Source: Apis mellifera
Taxonomy: Eukaryota > Arthropoda > Insecta > Hymenoptera > Apidae
Assembly: GCF_003254395.2 (NCBI RefSeq)
Contig: NC_037638.1
Location: 9,555,535 to 9,619,534 of the forward strand
DNA: 64,000 bases
Direction: 5' to 3'
Below are positions 39,481 to 52,760 of this stretch, piece after piece. The translations under genes were made by a program, and so were the position numbers. Position 1 is the stretch's first letter. Each line of letters begins with the position of its first letter. The notes under the pieces are model-generated. The model was given only the letters and a program-made list of their open reading frames with translations. It was not told the DNA's origin and made no database searches.

Positions 39481-41204
39481 CAAATAATATGTTCGCATCA
39501 CCTTTCCTCACCGTTTTTCTCATCTCTCTCCTCTTTTTTTTTTTTTTTTTTTATTTATTTCGTTCTCCAGAGACGTATTTCGACGTGTTTCGACACGAAA
39601 GTATAACCATTATACTTTTTTTTGTTACGTATCATGTTTAAATTAGTCCGAAACACGAGTCTGCTATTACGGTTTAATTGTAAATGCGGTTTGTTCCCCG
39701 GGACTCTGGAATTCGTATTCTCTCTTTTTATTTTTCAATGCAACGTTAATGAAAAAATGAAATGGAAAGAGAATTCTTTTTTCCTTTTCTTTTTTGTATC
39801 TTGGGAAATATTCTTTATTTCGATACGAAGATTCACGATAGAACGACGATTCTTGTTCAATTTTTCATGATCTCCTATTTATTTCACAGTATAATTATAT
39901 TTCTTGTATAAAAATTAAAAATTTCAAAATATTTCTCCGTTCTTCTTCGATGGAGAACGTATATTCTAATAATTTCTAGCACGTTTCCTTGTTTATACAT
40001 TTATTTACAAAAGGCAAGAGACAAATTTAAGAGAAGAAAAAAAACATTCAATCTGTTTGAAATCTACTCTTGCGAGTTTTAGATACAGTTAGATAGTTGA
40101 GAAACAGTTCAGATACAAATTATACGCTACCTACGTCGATTCTCTTATCCTTCGTGATCGACTGTGCTCGATAAACACGTACGAGCCATCCACCTCGCCT
40201 CTGAGAATTCGAGCGCTTATACATAGACTATCGGTGCTACCCTTTACGCTTTCTTCATACTGATCAGAGTCAATCACGTGCGCGGATAAACGAGCGTGTA
40301 ACGCTTGCACGCTCATAAATTCTCAAAAAAAGCCAGCAATCCTTTCCTCCGTGCACAATCAGCAACGTATTCATTGAAATTTCAATACGTTTGATTGATA
40401 TCCCTGATAGAATTTTCATTGCGTCGCGAGCTTTATACATTTAAAATGACCGGTTGTTAAAAGAGAAGCAATCAGTATCTCTCTTAATATTAAAATTTTT
40501 ACTTCGAATGCAAAAAAACGGGAAAGAAAGGGAACATTTTATTCAAGAACTTTCGCTCGAAGGAAATTATAATTTTCCTTCAATTGGACCGATGGATCCA
40601 GTCCATGTTTCAATTTTATGTATTTTTGAAATTATTGCATTGTAGAATCTTTACGATGGTGTAGTAGCGAGAAAAGTATCACGTAGTTGAATTCAGAAAG
40701 AGTTTGCAGGAAAGTTTAGAAGTTCAACAGGGAGAAGAATAATTTTTAAATTCGGTGTAAAAATTTCATGTAGAAACTTCCTTTTTTCTTTTTTTCGTTG
40801 TACATGCAATTGAAGACACGAATTGTAAAATCAAAAAAAATATTTCTTCAATCTCATTACATATGTGTCCAATCATAATTGATTCATTCTACTTGGCTTA
40901 TCTATTATATCATATATTCGCATATTACTTGCACGATCAAAGAATCTAATTGAAAGATCCAAACAATTCTTGTCAATCTTTGTTTCCTCTCAGAAAGAAA
41001 AATATATTTTAATTTCATTTTATATTATACAACGGATCTTATGAAAAGAATCTTTGTTATAAACTCTTCGTTGCTGTTGTGCTCCACGTTAAATATTTTA
41101 ATTTAAATACAATTCAACAAACGTGACATCGTATTACTGTCAACATCTCTGCAATCTTTATACCTTTCTTTCTCAAAAGCTTTTTGCGTTGATATGATTT
41201 TTCG
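39481..41204. other. AT-rich DNA, one small ORF candidate
   Basis: A T19 run lies at 39534-39552, with mostly AT-rich sequence after it. The only frame of note is the minus-strand one at 40131-40316, described separately. Confidence 0.55.
40131..40316 (-). other. Unrecognised 61-codon open frame with balanced peptide
   Basis: ATG at 40316 to TAG at 40131. The peptide has a normal mix of charged and polar residues (IDSDQYEESVKGSTDSLC in the middle) and no low-complexity run, unlike most open frames in this window. No signal peptide, membrane segment or family was recognised. It could be a small peptide gene, an exon or chance within a CpG-richer patch. Confidence 0.2.
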
Positions 41205-42360
41205 TTGCAGAGATATCTTGATTCAAAGGGAAAAATAATTTCGAATGTATCTCTCTCTCTCTCTCTCACTCATTCGCACCCCGTTACTGACAGCTCCACG
41301 CTTGTCACGCGTGTACTGGTCAGTGACGAACGTCGTCAACGCTCTTTTTTTTTTTTTCAACTTCTACCAGACGCGACGTACGCATTTCCAGGGAGAAACT
41401 GGGTCACAGCCTTTTTTTTTTTAGGAATGGCGGTCGTCATTCAAGATTTTCGTCTGCGTTCAACGTCACGTTTGATTTGTCGTATCTCGCGAGCCATTTG
41501 AGTTATAGACTTCGAACAAAATGCATTTTAAAGTGGAAGTCTTTGGTCGTTGGAAGAATATTAAAAAATGATATTTCAAGATTGATACAATTCTCGTAAA
41601 ATTATTATTTTCGCTTGGAATGAATATTACGGAGAATCATAAATCATGCAAACCCGCAAAAAACCGAGAATAAGAACCGGAGGGAGCGGAAAATTATTAA
41701 AATAAGATTCTTAATCTTTTTATCAAGCCGTAAGATAAATCTTCTGTTTCCTTCCAGCAAGAGTATATAAATAACATCCAACCATTTTGTAAGCGTCTCT
41801 TCCCGATCCAAGAAAAATGTGAATCGATTCCACGATATCGATCCTCCTCGACCTTGAATTTCTCTCTCCATCGATGAACACCGTAAAACTTCGAATATGT
41901 TTTCCTCGTAGATGTTCTTTTACGCCGCCACATCTTCGATATTTCCTTCGTGGAAAAGAGAGGAGAGAAAAAGGAATAAGAATGGATCGACTTTCCACGT
42001 CGAATAGCCTCTCACGAAGATGTCACTTCGCTCGTGGAAACGGAGAAACCCGCGAAGCTCGATAAAGTCCGCGAGACGTTTTCTTGCGATGTGGAACGTC
42101 CAGGAAACTGATAAAGGGCCGTCCGTTGTCCGCTGGACGTGCTCCGTTTCGGGACGTGACAGTTGACATGACGTATCGCCACGCGGCAAACTCTTTAATA
42201 ACGCACGACCAGATTTCGCGCTGGCAAGATGTTGCCGGATGATGGAAAGTAGATAAGCTGGATGAACAGGCGGGAAAAAAAGCTTTTATGTTGCTTCTAT
42301 TCTTGGTGATCGATACGCGTGTTCGATGGATCAATTCTTCAGACCATGATTCATTTCTCT
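41205..42360. other. CpG-rich DNA with overlapping open frames, no gene assigned
   Basis: A (CT)n run lies at about 41251-41270. 41800-42340 is CpG-rich with minus frames of 75-103 codons in all three phases and a 63-codon plus frame. Mutual overlap of so many frames argues against any one being coding. Confidence 0.5.
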
Positions 42361-45300
42361 TTTCCTTTTTTTTTTCTTTTTGAAAAAAATATATAAATTT
42401 TCATCGTCGAGATTTTTTCTTATCCTCTCCAATATATTATAAAATATATTTATAACGTGACTAGATTGTTTTTAGATTGCTCATAGACGGAGAGACTTGA
42501 TATTTAGAACTGATAATGTAACAGATTCGATAGAATCTGAACGAGTTAATATTGAGCTTTGAACTTGAGACTTTATCAAGCTTATTGCATTATCTGTCAC
42601 AATGAATCCTTCTTCCAATGTTGAATTATCTTATATAATAAATAAGACAAATATTTTTTAAGAATTATCCCCAACGACGTATCATCAAGAAATAAGGGAA
42701 TTAAGAATGGTGGCTTATATTTAAGAAGTTTTCAAACGTATATAAATTGTACAGAGTAGGTTGTTTTAAGCGGTGTTAGTTTGATAAAAAAGTTCCTCGC
42801 TACTTAAAAGGAATAGTTTTAGTTGGGCCAATGCATATAACTTGTATTATCATGTTTCCCGCGAGTTCTTTTTCAAAAATTAAAGTCCACTTAATGTCAC
42901 GTTGCGGCTACCAGATAACTTCCTGCGAGGAGGCCAAGTTTAGCCATCTGTTATAAAGTTTCCTCATTGTCGCTACCCATTTTTCGTAATTATTTCTAGA
43001 AATCGGGGGCACGATTTCTTTGATCTTTTTATTATCCTCCTTCAGAGGAGATAATGGAGGAATTGGGGCATTTCAAGGCTCCATTATCATCCTCCCTCCT
43101 CCCATATTAATTATCTCTCCCGTACAATTTGTTCCTTCTAATTGAAAGAAACCGATCGTGAGAAAATATTCAATCATGTATTTCTATTTATCTCGATGAT
43201 ACGAACCGTTCTCGAATTCGAAGATAAGAAACATATAAAGCCAGCTCCATAAATCATCCCTTATCGGACAATATAAACAACCTGCTATTAAGTAACCTTA
43301 TTCCGTATTCTCGGTGAATTTTGATGGTGATTATCGTTGAAATAATGCACTTCGTGTGGTGAATTACAAACAAGAGACTAGAGCTTCGTATCAAAATTAG
43401 TCATCCACTGTACAAGTCATTCTTCTCTCTAATCATAATAATTCTAAGGAAGTTTCCCTTTAAGTAAAGATTAAATGCACTTTATCGTACGAGTTATTCA
43501 AATTTTTCTTATTACATTTACACAAGAATATGGTACGTATCCTTTTATCTTTATCATACAACGGTTATATCATATATATTATCTTATTATTATTGGATAA
43601 AGAAACTCATTCGTATCTTTTATGATAGATCTCTTTCATTGTTTTTTTCTATGTTCGAAAAAAAGATAAACAAATTTTCAATCGATCCATTTCAAAAGAA
43701 AGAATCAATTCTGTTATTGTTCTGAATCTTTTACGATTATCCAATGCTCATTTTAAAGATGAATCCAAATTCTCTGTTTCCAAGAATCTTCAAGTTTCGA
43801 AGAATGTTTTTCCTCCTCAAAAAATTGAGATACAAAGTGAGGTATTGTTTGACGCTCAAATAGGAAGAAAAAGGGAATAAGTGGAATAGATAGGTAAGAA
43901 GATTTGGCATGTTTCATTGTTGTTGTAGGACGTGATGTGCAACCATGGATACGAAAACGGAATATAAGTGGTTGGAGAAAAGGAAGAAAGGATATACGCA
44001 GCCAAAAAATACACGTCTGAGCTTTCAACTTTTCCCATCAACACGGCAAGCTTCGAGCTTGTTATGCGAATCTTGTAGCGTGTAACACCAGATGTCGCAT
44101 ATTGGCATCTGACCCCATGTATCTTATTTTCTTGATCCAAACGGATCAACTGAACATTGGCATCTTTTCAGAAAAAAAGAGAAGAAGAAAAAGAGATTGT
44201 ATTCTTCTATAATTTGTCAACTGTTTTAATTATAATAATTAGATGTATACTTTAGTTGAATGGAAATTAATATTAATTTTTTAAAAAACACTTGCCATTT
44301 GATAGCCTCAGCTTTTGTGAAATATCTCAGTAGATTTCTAACGTTACAAACAATTCTTTGAAATAATACTATCCACATAAAGATTATTCTTAATAAAACT
44401 ATCTATTCATAATATATTTCTATATCTTAATCGTTAAAAATTTTACAATCATTCTGAAATTATTCAATATAAAATTCTTAATTAACTTTATATTTATCTC
44501 AACTTAATGAAATTGATCACTTTGATTTTCTAGTAGCTTCTGGAAAATAATTTTCGAGATATCAAGATACAACTTTAATTTTTTCAACTTTTGCGATTAA
44601 CAAACAAGAGTTAGCACAAAATCGAGTTAGCTATATATTTTTTTCCACGTACAAAGTGAATATAAAATGAAGCACCCATGCTTGAAAGCCCTCGTCATTA
44701 ACTTACGTAATTTAAAGACGAGTAAACATCAGAGGGGGGAACGAATGGTATCGGTAAAATACTGCATGTAATCGGCGGAACACTTATATCTCTTTCCCTC
44801 CGGTAATTCCGCTGTACTATAAAATCGAACGATAAATCAGCGTTTTAATTCCGTTTCATAAAAGCGAGAAAGGATCGTAAACCTCTTACGCGTATCGGAT
44901 TTTTTTTTCTCCCCCCCCTCTTCGTATATAAATGTATACCACTCGAATGAAGTTGGACGATCGTTTAATATATTAGATAATAAAATGAGTTGGTGAAAAG
45001 TTACTTTTATCCGATTTAACGATGTTTCGTAAAGTTTATCGAGTTTTACATTGCGAAAGCCATCGTGACACGCGATATCAAAGCACGGCTAATTAAAGTG
45101 GGACGTAAATTCTTCTTACGATTATTATTCTACTTACAAGGGAAATTTTTTTCCTGGACGATGTATGAACTAGTTTCGAGAAAGTAAAACGATTGATCGT
45201 TATGTTATATATATATCCTGATATATAACTGAAATCTTGATCGGTTAGAAGAATAATTTGGTTAATTCGAATGATAAATATTAAACATTCTTCCTTATCC

Positions 45301-46600
45301 GTTTTACAATAGGATCTAATTTCTAATTCAATACAATATTTTTACTTGATTAGAAATTTTTTACTTGATTTTAAACATTAATCACAACATTCGAACATGT
45401 TGTGTTTTTTAAGAAAAAATTACGGAATAATTTCAGTTAATAACATTTGGAAAAAATTTTTGCTGTAAACGAAACGAGAAAAATGTGTTCTTTTTTTTTT
45501 TCACGAAAAAAGCTGCGTCATGAAAATCGTTTTCCGTAAACTGTTTCTAAATTTTTGAAAGCGAGGCTATTGTTTCGTATTTCGACTTTTATTTAAAGTA
45601 CCATCGCGCATATAAGCCTGATAATAATACTTATACGTTATCTAAACGATGGAACGTGCAAATACGCAATAAGGAAATCGACGTGGGAATTCTCGAGTCG
45701 AGGGTGGCGGCAATCACGCGCATCTTTTGCACATGTTCGAGTAGAAAGGGCGGGAATCCATAGAGGGAGAAGCCAATTGTCGAAGGGATGATAAAAAGAG
45801 GGGAAAAGGTGGATCGAGTGCGGTAGGATGAAAATAGCTATAGAACTGGAATACGAGAAGAAGGAAGGGAAAGGAAAGAGAAATGGGATGAAATTTGGAA
45901 GATAAAAGGTTACAGAGGTAGCTAAAATGGAAGGAAACTTTAGTTTCGTTTCAAATTTAAGGAAACTCCAAAGATGTTTAAATGCGATCAGTCGCTGTTT
46001 ATTTATAAGGATGATATCTTCAATCTGGAATAATAACGACATAACCTCAAAATTGTAAATCTTTTTGATAAATATATAAGATATTAATAAAGGAATTTCT
46101 AAATGTGAATGATCAAGTGATAAATAAAAATTTAATCATTCAAGGGATGATTGATTAAATTTAAATAATATCATTCGTTTAGAAATTAATCTTTCTAAAA
46201 TAATAAAAATTAAAAAAATTATTCTATTTAAAGAAATTATTGATCCAATTGATCTTAATTTGGAATTAACTTTTTCAATATAATTAAATAGAACTCGAAT
46301 AAAGTAATCAATGACTTTTAATAAAATTTAAAATTTTTCAAATAAATGCAAAAGATCACCAAAGAATTATTTCCAATGGAACAATTAATTAATCATGTAA
46401 AAAACTTGTATCTTACTTCTTTAATCAGTCACGAGTGTAAATGTTTGAAACAAAATACAACAACGACAGAAACTAATGGAAGGAAACATTATTCCTTCCA
46501 ACCTAGTTTCTACTCTTTCTTTACATTTTTCACGGATGTGGGTAATGAAGCAAATACAAACTGTTACCTAATTGCATTTATACGTGCCGAGTAATTAACT
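42361..46600. other. AT-rich DNA, no gene assigned
   Basis: Small unique patches lie at 42780-43120 and 44640-44900. Two overlapping minus frames at 43753-44149 (91 and 97 codons) sit in a balanced patch with low CpG; see the findings. The 134-codon minus frame at 45638-46042 has an F/S/P-rich peptide from purine-biased DNA and is not called. Confidence 0.5.
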
Positions 46601-46915
46601 CGGCGAAGGAAGGACAACCGCGGAGTGTCTGAGCTACGATGCAGAGATACAAGCTCGGCGCATTTAATTTTCAGCTTAGAAAAGGTGGTGGTGAGCACCA
46701 TCCGGCGCACGATCATATCTCTGCCCATTTGTGTTGAATTCGTAATTGCTCAACGTTGGAAAGTTTGAATTTTCGCGCGTACGAGCGAGAATGAGGAGGG
46801 AGGGCGCCACTATGCAGAGTTCGTATTAAAAGTATGTCCCTCGTTATTTATTGGCGAGTAATCAGTGAAGAAATGTGATTTAATCATGGTTATAAGTCGA
46901 TATAAATTAGAGAAA
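46601..46915. other. Moderate-GC patch, no gene seen
   Basis: Unique CpG-containing sequence between AT-rich flanks, ending at a minisatellite. No frame of interest. Confidence 0.5.
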
Positions 46916-47010
46916 AATATTAAGAATATTGAATAAGAAGAATATTAAGAATATTGAATAAGAAAAATATTAAGAATATTGAATAAGAAGAATATTAAGA
47001 ATATTGAATA
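46916..47010. repeat. 25-bp minisatellite, ~3.8 copies
   Basis: A unit beginning AATATTAAGAATATTGAATA recurs at 46916, 46941, 46966 and 46991, exactly every 25 bases, with one alternating base (AGAAG or AGAAA). The alternation suggests growth by doubling of a 50-bp pair. Confidence 0.93.
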
Positions 47011-48472
47011 GAGAATGTTAATCTTCTCTTATGATGATTGTGGCCAGATGTATTTCTTAATAGACTCTTATTAGAATCTTAATAGATTTCTATTCTATGG
47101 AAGTCTTGTCATAAACTTTTTGAAAAACATGAAATTTAAAAAAGAGTTTTCCACATAATTGCACTTTTCTTTTGCACATGTATTTAGTGCAAGTATTATC
47201 CCATTTTGGATTTCATTGTATTTTTCGCGATTACAATTGTTTCTCGTTCTTTAAGTTAATATTAAAAGATGAATGTACTGTATTGTGTTAAATTATTTTT
47301 TTATTAGAAACGATAAAGAAAACGATGTTCAAAAAAATTTGAATAAAAGAGATTGAAAATACAAGACAATAATGTTTGAGGAAGAAACTGTTTTTCTTAT
47401 TGAAGAAGCATAACAGGAGGAATATTTGGATCTTGACTTTAAAACTACATTTATTCTTAGCAACAAGTTGTACATACAACTGTAAGCAGAAAGTTTGTTC
47501 CAAGTTGCAGTTTAAGTTCACTCATAATTTTCTCGAATTGGTAGAACATTGTTTTGCTACCTTATCGTTATAATTTAATTGAAGGATTAATTGGTAGGAT
47601 TATAAATTCTGCGATTCTGTTTGGAAAGTTTTTTTTTAAATGAGAATATAATATTGAATAAATGTAAATTGTAACGCAGTCTGTTTTCTGAAATTCAAAA
47701 TTTCACTTTTAGTTTAATTACCTGGTTCATTCCAATTATTAGTTTGAAATATTTAGTTCCATGGAAAAAGTTTTAATCATATGATACGAGAAACATATTT
47801 TCGTGATAGAGAACTCATTAATGTTAAATTTACGTTATACCATTTATAATTCTCAATTATTGTTTTTTCTTTCTTTCTTTCTTTTTTTTTTTTACTATTT
47901 TTGTTTTTTTTTTTTTTCCCTTTACAATCGTTGAACTTTCGAATCAGATTTTTCACCAATCTTCCATTTTCCTTCACTTCATCCACTTCGTGTTTTTCAA
48001 GTTTCATACTTCCCTTTTTTCTTTTTTCTCCCCCTCGCAAAAATAGATTTTGATTTCGTTCTCTAATCGCCGTTTTTCACTATACAATACTCGACTTTTT
48101 ATTCTCTCGTTTTATTTTCTTTTTTCCATCTGTAAACCGTTCCATCCCTTTCATCCAGGACCACATTTTTCTTTGTTCTCCAACGCAAAAGTATTCGACT
48201 TTTATATCCCAAATTTTCTCTCTCTCTCTCTCTTTTTTTTTATTTTACACGTTCATCGACTTTTTAAATTCAGACAAACCGATCCTATTTCGCGGCCTAA
48301 GCTGACGGACTTTTCGAAATCGTTCCACGCATCAACGATTGCTCTCAGCTTTTTCCACGAATCCACAGCTCATCGTTCCCCGAAACCCCGCGGTTCCATC
48401 AAACTTTCAATTTGTAACTAAATTGCGTATCGTGTTCGTTTGTCAATAACGAAAGAGCGTGTCGAGAATGAT

Positions 48473-48502
48473 GAAGAGAGAGAGAGAGAGAAAGAGAGAG
48501 AA
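48473..48502. repeat. GA microsatellite
   Basis: 30 bases of uninterrupted purine, mostly GA repeats, with more GAGAG runs to about 48552. Confidence 0.88.
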
Positions 48503-51208
48503 TGAACGTAGAATGTACGTGTATGTATTCGAGAGAGAGGGTAAGAGAGAGACATGAAAATCATACTGAGCTCCGTTTCGAAGGATTTAACGCGTTCCAG
48601 CTTTGTGCATCGGAGGCATAAAATCTCATGGATACCATATAAATCACGTACGAGGATCTCATCCTAAAATTTTGCGTGTTCGAGGATTTTGCGCGACTTG
48701 GAAATGCTTCCACGGCTATCTTCTGTCGATAATTTTAAATTCTCTTTCTCTTTCTCTCTCTCGAATAAAACGTTCATTATTGCGAATACTAATCACCGGT
48801 GATGATTTCACAGATAATATTTTCATCGAAGCTATTTCACCGATTTTATTCGACACGATAAATCCATTGAGAATATATTTTATTAAATTTATGTGTAAGT
48901 ATGTATGTATTATAGATGCATTGTCGATGAAAATTTATTTTTTTTTAATCGTATGATTAAAATTAATATTACACGGAGAATAATAAAAAAATTGAATATA
49001 CGAAGAATTCGGAAATAAAATTTTCTTTGAATTGAAAATGAAATTATTTTCGTAATTCAAAAATCTCTTTATCGTTAAATCATTTAATTTTATAATAATA
49101 GATTTTTCGTATTTTTCAAAATTCTAATTATCTGATGACATAATAAAATTCGAAGAATAAAATTCAAAGATCGATGTTTCGATTGATGAAAAAAAGAAAA
49201 CGAATAAATTATTCTTCTAGTAACCATCAAATATAAATATTATTCTCTGATATTCGTTGAAATAACCGTATAGTAAATATGCATATATACATAAGAAATG
49301 AAATTCGAAAAAGAAATTGCACCATTTGTTCATTTATCTGACGTTTCGATCGATGAAAAAAGAATACACGATGGGATATATTGTGCCGGTGAAATCCCGG
49401 ATAATCCGTGAAATTCCATGGGGAAATGAGGGGATGAGGAACCTCCGCGAATTCCCTGTAGCGTCTCGTGTAATACGCACCTTCTTTGCCTCTGTCTTCG
49501 AGTCGCGTACAATCTGCTTCAACTCGAGAAACTGTAAAGAGATTTGTGTCCCTTCCTTTTATTCCTCGAGATAAAGGAATAGGCTGAGAATTGTTATCTT
49601 GCCGCTGTTAAATGACTTTACAACTTGATTGTGGGATATATTATGAATGATATATGAAATTTGAGTTTGACAAATTGTTAAAATTTTATAAATTGGAAAT
49701 TGTTCATAGAGGAGAACAATTTTTTTATTTTTATTCTTATTCTTTTCTAGAAGAGAAAAATGTATCCTTGTTTGCACGTATCTCCAACAAAATGAATAAA
49801 TGTAATCAAATAATAATATTTTTTGATTTATTAGAATTTTTATTTCTTCATCCACAATTTTCTCATAAACGATTGACATTTATTTCAATCCCAATTTACT
49901 AATTTCATCAGATTATTTTTTGTTAAAATATAAATATCTCTGATTCATCGTTATAAAGTCGAAATCAAAAGTTTAACGAAAGCATGGAGAATTGAAAGTC
50001 AACGCCCCTGGAATATTTGTTTGAGTGGGAGAAAGGGTGTACGAAAGAAATGGAAAATTACTATCATGAATCAAGGGGTAGAAACATAGGCGAAAATCTC
50101 TCGTGGTAGAATGAATTCCACTTTAATGCAAGTTTTTTATACACGGTCAAAAGATATTGCGGTTCTTCATCTCGTGACCGAGTTGGGTTTGTTTTGTAAT
50201 TAAAAGAAAAAAATCTTTCTTTAACCAACGTGAAACGAGGTGGCCACTTGCTAATAAATAATAAACAAGCTTCAATCGTTTCAAAATTATTCTTTTCATT
50301 TTTGTATTTTTTCTTCTTTTTTAAAAAAAAGAGAGAAATAAGAACAGAAATAAGGAGGAAGCACACAAGTGATCATTTTATTGTAATTTTACAAAAATGT
50401 CGAAGGAGTGATGTAAAAAATTTGTACGATATAGTTGTGCAATTTTATCTTAACTTTTATTAGTTGATCTAGAGCTTGCTGGTTTTTATTCTTTTAGAAT
50501 ATTTCTTTTTTACGATTTTTTTTTATATAAAATTGGCTATTAAATCTTTATAGAATATTTACTTTATGTAATTTATAAAATAATTAAAAAATAATATAGT
50601 TATATCGTTAAATAAATTAAATACTTATATTATAATTTATATGCAAAATACTAAAATGATACAAAAGAATTATATTTATTTAATTATAATTATAAGATAC
50701 TATTGAATTTTTAAATTTAATTTTTTCACAAGCATTAAAAAATTAATGTACATATAAAAATTTAATGAAGTCTGCAACATATTTATTTTCAATTTTATTC
50801 TCTTATAATTGACTTATTATAATTTTATAGATAGATATATTTATTAAATTGCAAGAATTATTGTAAATTTTATAACATAGATAATACGGTAATATTCAAT
50901 GCAAAATATCAACAAACAAATGAAAACGAAATACTTATTGTAACGATTTTATATCAAATATATTTTGAATAATTATCATATTTTATCTCGAAATTAATAA
51001 TTCTGTTTGCTTCCTCTCTACTCTGTTGTTACAGTTGGCATTTTATTTCTCGTTTCAAGTTGTTTATACATTTCAACGTGAAATATATAAAATATTATTT
51101 ATGAAAAGAAAATTTATAAAATCTTTATTTATTCTAATCTAGCAAAATTTTAATCTAACTGTACGTTATTCTTCTTCTATTTTTTTATCTTAGATGATTT
51201 TTCAAAAG

Positions 51209-51236
51209 ATAATAATAAATAATAATAAATAATAAT
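51209..51236. repeat. AAT/AATA microsatellite
   Basis: AATAATAAAT units repeated nearly three times. Confidence 0.85.
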
Positions 51237-52280
51237 ATCCTAATCGATGAAAAATAATGAAACAATAAAGGTAACATAATTCATTGAAAAATGTAATAAA
51301 TGATAATAGATATTATTAACGATTAAATTTGTTTATCTCTGTAGATTTTTGCTTCTCCAAATTGCAAATTATCTTCGAATAATTACGCATTTGACGCATT
51401 TGCATACTTGGAAACACTCTACGCGTAAGCTTCTTAACATTTTGGCTTATTTAAATGATCAAAGCGAATATACTACCTTTCACTGTTGTATCCGATTGTA
51501 CCCGCATGATCTGCTTGACTTGATTGTATTATAACATGCTGGAATAAACAAGTAAACATGACTGATGTAAGCTAATATTAATCCAATTGAAATAGCGAAA
51601 GTGAAATACAAAATGTTCGCAATTAAAACGAAGATAGAGATAGTTTTGAAAATTGATGAAATTCAGTGGAATAAAATGTATTTATTGAAATTAATATTTA
51701 TGGAATAATACCAAATTTTTTAATATATCAAAACTATATATTTCCTTACAATATTTTATACTAGTTTGATAATAAATTAGATATTGAATATACACGATTT
51801 GAAATACTTTTTCTTTTTTTTTTCAATAAAATTAAAAATTTAAAGGGAAAAAATTTATAAGTGAAATTCCATATAAATCTATCAGTAATTCAGTTTCCTT
51901 AAAAGATTATTTGAAGGATTATATTTTCTATTGTTGTAACTAATTAACTCATCTTTAATACTTTAATACATTATATTGTTTGTTTTCTTACTTTGTCTTC
52001 CATATAAAATTGCATTTATTACTTTCATAGAGAAAAATAGAAGAATTCTTTTAGTAATCGTTAGCCTAAAAAGACATGTTTCCAAATTACGATAATTCAT
52101 TATCAATTATCACTCTAACATAAACAAATAATAATCTACTCAGAGCATCGAGTTTAGAAAGCCGAACAGAATGTTAAAAACACGTTAAAGTTCCAGCATT
52201 TAACGACTGTATACTATTCCCTTGTCCAGCAAACGAAACTTTCTGTCGCAAATAAATCGAAACGCGACAAAAAAAGGGAA

Positions 52281-52283
<3 letters not shown>

Positions 52284-52322
<39 letters not shown>
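52284..52322. repeat. TA dinucleotide microsatellite
   Basis: About 19 tandem AT units without interruption, the longest dinucleotide run in the window. Frames across it give alternating I/Y peptides and are not genes. Confidence 0.95.
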
Positions 52323-52328
<6 letters not shown>

Positions 52329-52399
52329 GGAAGAGGAAAATTTCAAGACGAAAATAATAAATAAACAAAAAAACATAAGCGCATATAGTATAGTGAACA

Positions 52400-52760
52400 A
52401 AATGCAGGTTGCACCTTTAAATCTTCAGCTGGGAAAATTCATTGTGTCCCCGCAAACGACGCGGAAAAAAAAATTCCTGGGTCGAACGCGAAGGAGGTGG
52501 AGCCACCAAGGGCGAAGAGCGAAGTCCACGAGCTACGGGGGTGTAGGTGGAGACGGGTGAAGTGTAGAGGGGTGAAAAGGCAGCCGAGACTCGGGACGAG
52601 GAGGAGAGGAAGGGAGAGAATTGCGGGTAAATTTCGTGGCAGTGCGCTCCTGGAATTAAATTCCGCACCGTTGGAAAGAGGGAAAAGCGTGTTGCTCGGT
52701 TTTGGGATCGTTAGACAGCCGGAATGTATCGTTCGGTATGCGATAAACTGACAATTCGGT
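52400..52760. other. CpG- and purine-rich island, no gene assigned
   Basis: A compact GC-rich block with an 84-codon plus frame and an 83-codon minus frame overlapping in opposition. The peptides are R/G-rich or S/P-rich from composition. Possible regulatory element. Confidence 0.45.

Larger units (their letters stand above)
47011..52283. other. AT-rich DNA, no gene seen
   Basis: A pyrimidine-rich, T-run segment lies at 47860-48240, purine (GA)n at 48473-48502 and an AAT microsatellite at about 51209-51236. A less AT-rich patch lies at 49370-49560. Frames at 48050-48421 and 48603-48956 are pyrimidine-biased or AT-rich with no recognisable domains. 50460-52140 is among the most AT-rich DNA in the window. 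Confidence 0.6.

Noticed and set aside
45638..46042. 134-codon minus-strand ORF
   Set aside because: Biased F/P/S peptide from purine-rich DNA, no motif, and no splice or start context.
52174..52400. Minus-strand ORFs with (IY)n membrane-like repeats
   Set aside because: They are direct translations of the TA microsatellite.
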